From assembly GCA_039707655.1 (NCBI GenBank), contig CM077665.1, positions 294,690,205 to 294,754,204 of the forward strand: a stretch of DNA of 64,000 nucleotides, in the 5' to 3' direction. Below, in pieces: positions 59,944-64,000 of the stretch (positions are counted from its first letter, which is position 1; every line of letters begins with the position of its first letter). A model generated the notes under the pieces. That model was not told where the DNA came from, made no database searches, and saw nothing but the letters and a program-made list of their open reading frames with translations. A program made the translations under genes and the position numbers. The DNA is from Elymus sibiricus. Lineage: Eukaryota > Streptophyta > Magnoliopsida > Poales > Poaceae.

Positions 59944-60742
59944 TGTAGGACCGAAAGTATGTCTAGAGGGGGGGTGATTAGACTACTTGACCAAATAAAA
60001 ATTCTACCTTTTCCCAAATTTTAGAGTTGGCAGATTTTAAGCATTTCATGGCAAGTCAAGTACACCATACACATGCATGTCTAAGAGTATAGCAGCGGAA
60101 AGTAACAACACGCATGAGTAGAAAGGATAGGGTAGGAAGATCAAACGCAATTGTAGACACGATGATTTTTCCCATGGTTCCGATAGGTGGTGCTATCGTA
60201 CATCCACGTTTATGGAGTCTTTAACCCACGGAGGGTAATGGTCGCTTGAGTCCACGGAGGGCTCCACCCATAAGGGTCCACGAAGTAGCAACCTTGACTA
60301 TTCCATAACGGCTTCCGTCCACGAAGGACTAGCCTCACTATGGGTAGATCTTCACGAAGTAGGCGATCTCCTTGCCCTTACAAACTTCTTGGCTCAACTC
60401 CACAACATGAAGTAGGAGGCTCCCAAGCGACACCTAACCAATCTAGGAGGCACCACCCTCCAAAAGGTAATAGGCTCGGCAATGATGATGAACTCCTTGC
60501 TCTTGTGCTTCAAGATGATAGACTCCTCAACACACAATCACTCTCTCACAGATTTTGCTTGGTGGAAGAGATGGGATTGGTGGAAAGCAACTTGGGGAGG
60601 CTAGAAATCAAGATCCATATGGTTGGAGTGGAAGATCTTGACCTCAACACATGAGTAGGTGTCTCTCTCAAAGAAAACTGGATGGGGCAAGTATGGAATA
60701 GTTCTGAGTGCTTCTCTCTCGAGTAGGTGGTGGTGAAGGGGT

Positions 60743-60750
60743 CTATATAG
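60743..60750 (-). promoter_or_regulatory. TATA box of LTR F2
   Basis: CCTATATAGACC on the minus strand. Confidence 0.55.
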
Positions 60751-60789
60751 GCATGCCCAAAAATCCAACCGTTACACACAAAATGACCA

Positions 60790-61110
60790 ACTCAGTGACA
60801 CCGATATGTTAATCTCGGTGGTACCAAAGTGACCAAAAGGTGGCAACTTTTGAATCTCGGTGAGACCGATATAGGAAACTCGGTTGCACCGATAAGGTGA
60901 CCAATGGTCAGTTTGCCCAATCTCGGTGACGCTGATCCAACAATCTCGGTGGTACCGATATTGTGAATTTGCGTAACAGAAAGATGGCAACCCAAACTCG
61001 GTGGCACCGAAGCAGAATCGGTTGCACCGAAGTGGCTACGGTTGGGCTGAGTCTGTCTGAGTATGGCAATCGGTGGCACCGAGTGGAAGGTGTTGGTTGC
61101 ACCGATTTTG
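60790..61110. repeat. TCGGTGxCACCGA palindrome array in F2
   Basis: About ten copies such as TCGGTGGCACCGA, TCGGTTGCACCGA, TCGGTGGTACCGA and TCGGTGAGACCGA, spread over 320 bp upstream of the TATA box. Confidence 0.8.
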
Positions 61111-61453
61111 AATATTTGGCTATGGACAGACTTTTGTGGAAGAGCTTGTGGGTGTTTTTGGTGACTATCACTTGTGCACATATGAGCATTTTGTTCACCA
61201 ACAAAACCTTACCCCCTTTTAATAGTATTGGCTTTCCTATGGACTCAAAGTGATTTCTCACAAAGTAAAATGTAGAGTCCTCTTGCTTGAAGCTTTGCCA
61301 ATCCATTTCCTTGCATCTTGGGGTATTTCCACAATCCTTTTGCCATCCCTATCATTGAACTTTTCCTGAAATGTACTTAGTGGAGACATTAGTCCAATGA
61401 CTTATATGTTGTTATTAATTACCAAAACCACCAAGGGAGCAAATGTGCTTTCA

Positions 61454-61932
61454 GCTGTCGGGATCGCATACGCTCCTCCCATTGTCGTGGTAGCCCTCGC
61501 CGCTCCCGTCGTGGCCCGGGCGCTCGTCGACATGGTCGTGGTAGAGTCGCGTGAGCCCCCAGGTGTTGGTGTAGATGAGTCGTCGGACGTCGTGCCTTGA
61601 TCCGCCGGGGGTGCCGGGGGGAGTGTTATGGCGCCTACCCCCCACGGCTGGCAGCTCCCGTCGGCCCCCACCTGCACCAGGGACCCACTCCTGCGTGCCC
61701 GGTGATCCAGGCCGCACTTCCGGCCGGTGCGGTTCGCGAGGCACGTCGCCGGGGCGTCCGCGCGCCCTCGGCTCCTCGGCGGCTGGTTGAGTGACCTCAC
61801 AGGCGCGAGCCCACTCCTGGGCCGTCCCATGGGGAAGCGCCCCTGCCTCGCCTGTCGGGGTGGTGCGTATGGCCCAACGACATATCCTACTGTCATAGCG
61901 TCCGCGAGCAACGCGGAACGGCTGCAGCTCAT
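61454..61932 (-). pseudogene. Element A gag-like ORF, N-terminal part
   Basis: Minus-strand frame from ATG 61932 (MSCSRSALLADAMTVGYVVG). It is rich in Arg, Pro, Ser and Thr, with DSSTPTPGGS followed by a Thr/Ala-rich run and GAYA. B has a similar reading (DSSTPAPGGS, then GAYA) near 63800-63690, with one TGA in that run; this is some support for coding. Solo LTR F2 is inserted at 61453. The place after the primer site suggests gag, but no gag core is visible. Confidence 0.45.
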
Positions 61933-62253
61933 GGGCTACGAGGAGCGTGATTCGCCTGCGCGCCGGGTCGCGGCGAGCCCGGGTAGATGATGTCGCGACG
62001 TGGACGCTGGGGAGGTTCAGGGCGGTGAGGGCTCATCGCACGGTTGACGAGGGCGATAGCCCCTGGTGCCCGTCCAAGGCCGGGCTGGAGATGGTGCCTT
62101 TCGTCGGAAAAGTGAGGCAGCTCGGGATGCCGAGGTCTGGCGGCGTCGCCCTAGCGACACGGGCAGCCCGTCGTTCGGCGCGGGCTCAACGTCCCTTGGC
62201 CATGGATGCACCGAGCGGAGGCGAGGCGAAGTTTCAGTGAGGATTCCGACACA
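61933..62253 (-). other. Element A leader
   Basis: GC-rich sequence between the primer site and the first minus-strand ATG at 61932. No feature is supported. Confidence 0.4.
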
Positions 62254-62271
62254 CCCCTACCTGGCGCGCCA
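62254..62271 (-). other. Primer binding site of element A
   Basis: The minus strand reads TGGCGCGCCAGGTAGGGG two bases inside the 5' LTR, a form common in grass gypsy elements of the RIRE2-like group. It shows that A runs on the minus strand. Confidence 0.8.
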
Positions 62272-62273
62272 AA

Positions 62274-63126
62274 TGTTGGATTTCGGGCTCCGCAAAACCC
62301 TAAGGAATTCGAACCCAGGGGCGTGTGCGAAGATTCCCCAACAGCTTCGCCCCCTCCAAGCTCACAACACAATACCCCCGCTTGATGGCGAGGAAGACGA
62401 TGGCACACAAGAGTTTACCCAGGTTTGGGCCGCTGCGAAGTGTAAAACCCTACTCCTGCCTTTGGTGGATTGCCTCACGAGGAGGTTTGTGGACGACCTA
62501 GTACAGAGGTGTGTTGCCTTGCGGGTGTGTTTGCGGGGTGGTTGCCCTGTATTTCTCTACCGGGCTAGCTAGCCTCTATTTATAGTGGCCCGGGTCCTCT
62601 TCCCTTATCGCAATGGCGTGAAGGGATCCCACAACGGCCAAATTTGAAGGGGGACAGGTGGTACACCCTATCCTGACGAAAGGTGGTCTTCGCCTGCAAA
62701 GTAGTCGATGGTGATGCAGTGGTGGGCTCGATGATGACGTCCGTCCTGCGGTGCTGGGGGTCTTGGTCTTGTTGCACCGAAGAGGAAACCTTTGGGGGCG
62801 CTTTGGGAACTTGCGTGCGTCCCTGCCTCCTTTGCACCAAAGGGGAAACTGTCCCCTCTGGTGTACTGGCGCCCGCCTGGCCTGGCTGGCGTCACCCTTG
62901 GCCTCCTGAGGTCGCGTGTTGCATAGGAGTCTCCGCCGCTCAGGAGGGGGCCTGGGTAGGCCTACCTCCCCGCGAGTCTTGGCGCTGCTTCTCTCGCGAG
63001 CTCGGGGTCTCGTGAGGGCCTTGTGTCAAGTGAGGCCGCGTCGGGCCATACTTGGTCGTTGAGGTGGTCCATGCCTGGGGCCGCAGGCAGGCAAGTCTGG
63101 GTACCCTGGTATCCAGAACGCCGACA
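62274..63126 (-). mobile_element. Element A, 5' LTR
   Basis: 853 bp, TGTTGGATTTCGGGC...AACGCCGACA (one C-to-T change in the terminal TGTCGG), followed by GAAAT (63127-63131). With the LTR at 50443 it defines a complete 12,684 bp element, of which about 5.5 kb is later insertions. TATA is at 62576-62585. Confidence 0.95.
62576..62585 (-). promoter_or_regulatory. TATA box of element A 5' LTR
   Basis: CTATAAATAG on the minus strand. Confidence 0.6.
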
Positions 63127-63154
63127 GAAATCATGTTGCGAAATGGACGTATCA
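63127..63154 (-). mobile_element. Solo LTR G, first 28 bp
   Basis: The minus strand reads TGATACGTCCATTTCGCAAC and onward, then GAAAT's complement, where A inserted. It is followed outward by GGGGC (63155-63159), matching 48940-48944. Confidence 0.88.
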
Positions 63155-63159
63155 GGGGC

Positions 63160-64000
63160 CCTTCCATCGAGCGCGACGCTGACGCCCAAGCCGGTGCCCC
63201 AGTGCGCCTCACTGGGGTGCCCGGGAGCCTCGCACGGGTACTCAACCCCCCGTCCGCAGGCGGACCTGGCCGGACCCGGAGACATGGGCGAGTACGTTGT
63301 CTTCTGCCGCCAGATAGGCGAGGCCTGGCCCGAAGACATGGGCGTGTGTTGCACCCTCCGTCTCTGGGCAGGCGACGCCCGTCCTGGAGACATGGGCGTG
63401 TGTTCCACCCTCTGTCTCCAGGCGGGGAGCGCCTGGCCTAGGGACATAGGCGTGTGTTCCACCCTCTGTCTCCAGGCGGGGAGCGCCTGCCCTGGGGACA
63501 TGGGCGTGTGTTCCACCCTCCGTCTCTAGGCAGGTGACGCCCGGTCCAGGGACACAGGTGCCTGCTCAGGGTAGCTCCCCACCAGCGGGCGTGCCTCGCG
63601 AAGCTGCCAACACCAGGCATCTTTGCAAGACCAACCCCGCCAGTTTCCCTCGCGAGGCCGCCCATGCCAGCACTGACGAGAGCTGCTCGTGAGGTCGCGT
63701 ATGCTCCTCATGTCGTCGTAGTGGTTGATGCTGTACCCTTCACGGCTTGGGCGCCCGTCGGCATGGTCACCGTGGAGGCGCTCGAGCCTCCGGGCGCGGG
63801 TGTAGACGAATCGTTGGCTGCCCACTTCGGGGGCGGCGTGCACGCTGGGAGGCACGGGACGGCGTCCACCCCACACGGCCAGCGCATCCCACAGATCTTC
63901 GTCCGCGCCGGGGGTGGACTCCTGCATGGCTGATGCCCTGGGCCGCACCCCTGGTGGGTGCGTGTCGTAACGCGCGTCCCAGGGGCATCCGCGTGTCCTT
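63160..64000 (-). pseudogene. Element B internal, gag-like region
   Basis: The sequence resumes element B exactly where it stopped at 48944; the pair aligns across the junction with 55366-55385 plus 59402-59480 of A. It contains five full and one partial 54 bp repeat units (63281-63567). On the minus strand one frame reads VEHTPMSPGQALPAWRQR, while a second (GTHAHVP...) is open through all units. Upstream reads DSSTPAPGGS with a TGA before GAYA. B continues beyond the window. Confidence 0.6.
63281..63567. repeat. 54 bp tandem repeats, element B
   Basis: Units start at 63281, 63335, 63389, 63443, 63497 and (partial) 63551, each exactly 54 bp apart. Confidence 0.9.

Larger units (their letters stand above)
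59944..61453 (-). mobile_element. Solo LTR F2
   Basis: 1510 bp, minus-strand TGAAAGCACATTTGC...TTTCGGTCCTACA, with perfect flanks GCTGT (59939-59943 and 61454-61458). It is the same family as the fragment at 27550-28261. A TATA-type box CTATATAG (60743-60750) is preceded, in the element's direction, by an array of TCGGTGxCACCGA palindromes (60790-61110). Confidence 0.92.

Noticed and set aside
62962..63516. 184-codon minus-strand frame spanning element B, LTR G and LTR A
   Set aside because: It crosses two insertion junctions, so as a whole it is accidental; only the 54 bp repeat part is of interest.

Overview
This 64 kb window is intergenic DNA of a large grass genome. It almost certainly comes from the Triticeae (wheat, Aegilops or barley). 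The evidence is wall-to-wall nested LTR retrotransposons, including an Athila-like element whose LTR start, Asp-type primer site and internal sequence look like the Triticeae Sabrina/WHAM group. I see no intact host gene, no tRNA or rRNA gene, no CRISPR array and no bacterial feature. Family names from repeat databases are avoided because I could not search; elements are labelled 1-3, A-H and Z.

Left third (1-27130). Element 1 (- strand, about 1-8730; its left LTR runs off the window) is a gypsy-like element with 3.7 kb LTRs. Its internal domain carries a coiled-coil ORF and a decayed gag with about six zinc knuckles, but no pol. Element 3 (+, Athila/Sabrina-like, 8783-27130) follows and is split by element 2 (-, 10977-24724, TSD AAGCA, LTRs up to 4.7 kb). 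Element 2 itself holds a solo Athila-like LTR (18885-20465). Its right-hand LTR has lost about 460 bp at that junction.

Middle (27131-43950). A reverse-transcriptase fragment (Z) is followed by a truncated LTR (F). Element C (-, from 28262) carries a decayed integrase and, on the opposite strand, a B3-like gene with its own promoter. Element D (+, 29726-38909, perfect TSD CGGGG, LTRs 3.0% diverged) is inserted inside that B3-like gene. D has gag and protease, no reverse transcriptase or integrase, and a spliced antisense gene. Element E (+, LTR about 41.5-42.41 kb) interrupts C's integrase and is cut within its first gag codons by element B.

Right third (43951-64000). Element B (-) contains solo LTR G (TSD GGGGC). 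G contains element A (-, 50443-63126, TSD GAAAT), a second member of B's own family. A contains two solo LTRs: H (55386-59401) and F2 (59944-61453, TSD GCTGT). A and B have no recognisable pol. Each carries an antisense gene (gypsy-associated 'Transposase_28'-type domain, basic patch, 60-62 bp intron, long coiled coil) and a sense-strand tract of exact 54 bp (18-codon) repeats.

Two themes stand out. First, three distinct elements (C, D and A/B) each have an antisense, promoter-driven gene between the gag/pol side and the 3' LTR. Second, the giant LTRs of elements 1, 2 and H share short palindromes whose stems change in a compensating way while loop and position stay fixed, which suggests a conserved RNA structure. 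Boundaries and TSDs were read by eye; domain assignments come from motif recognition.
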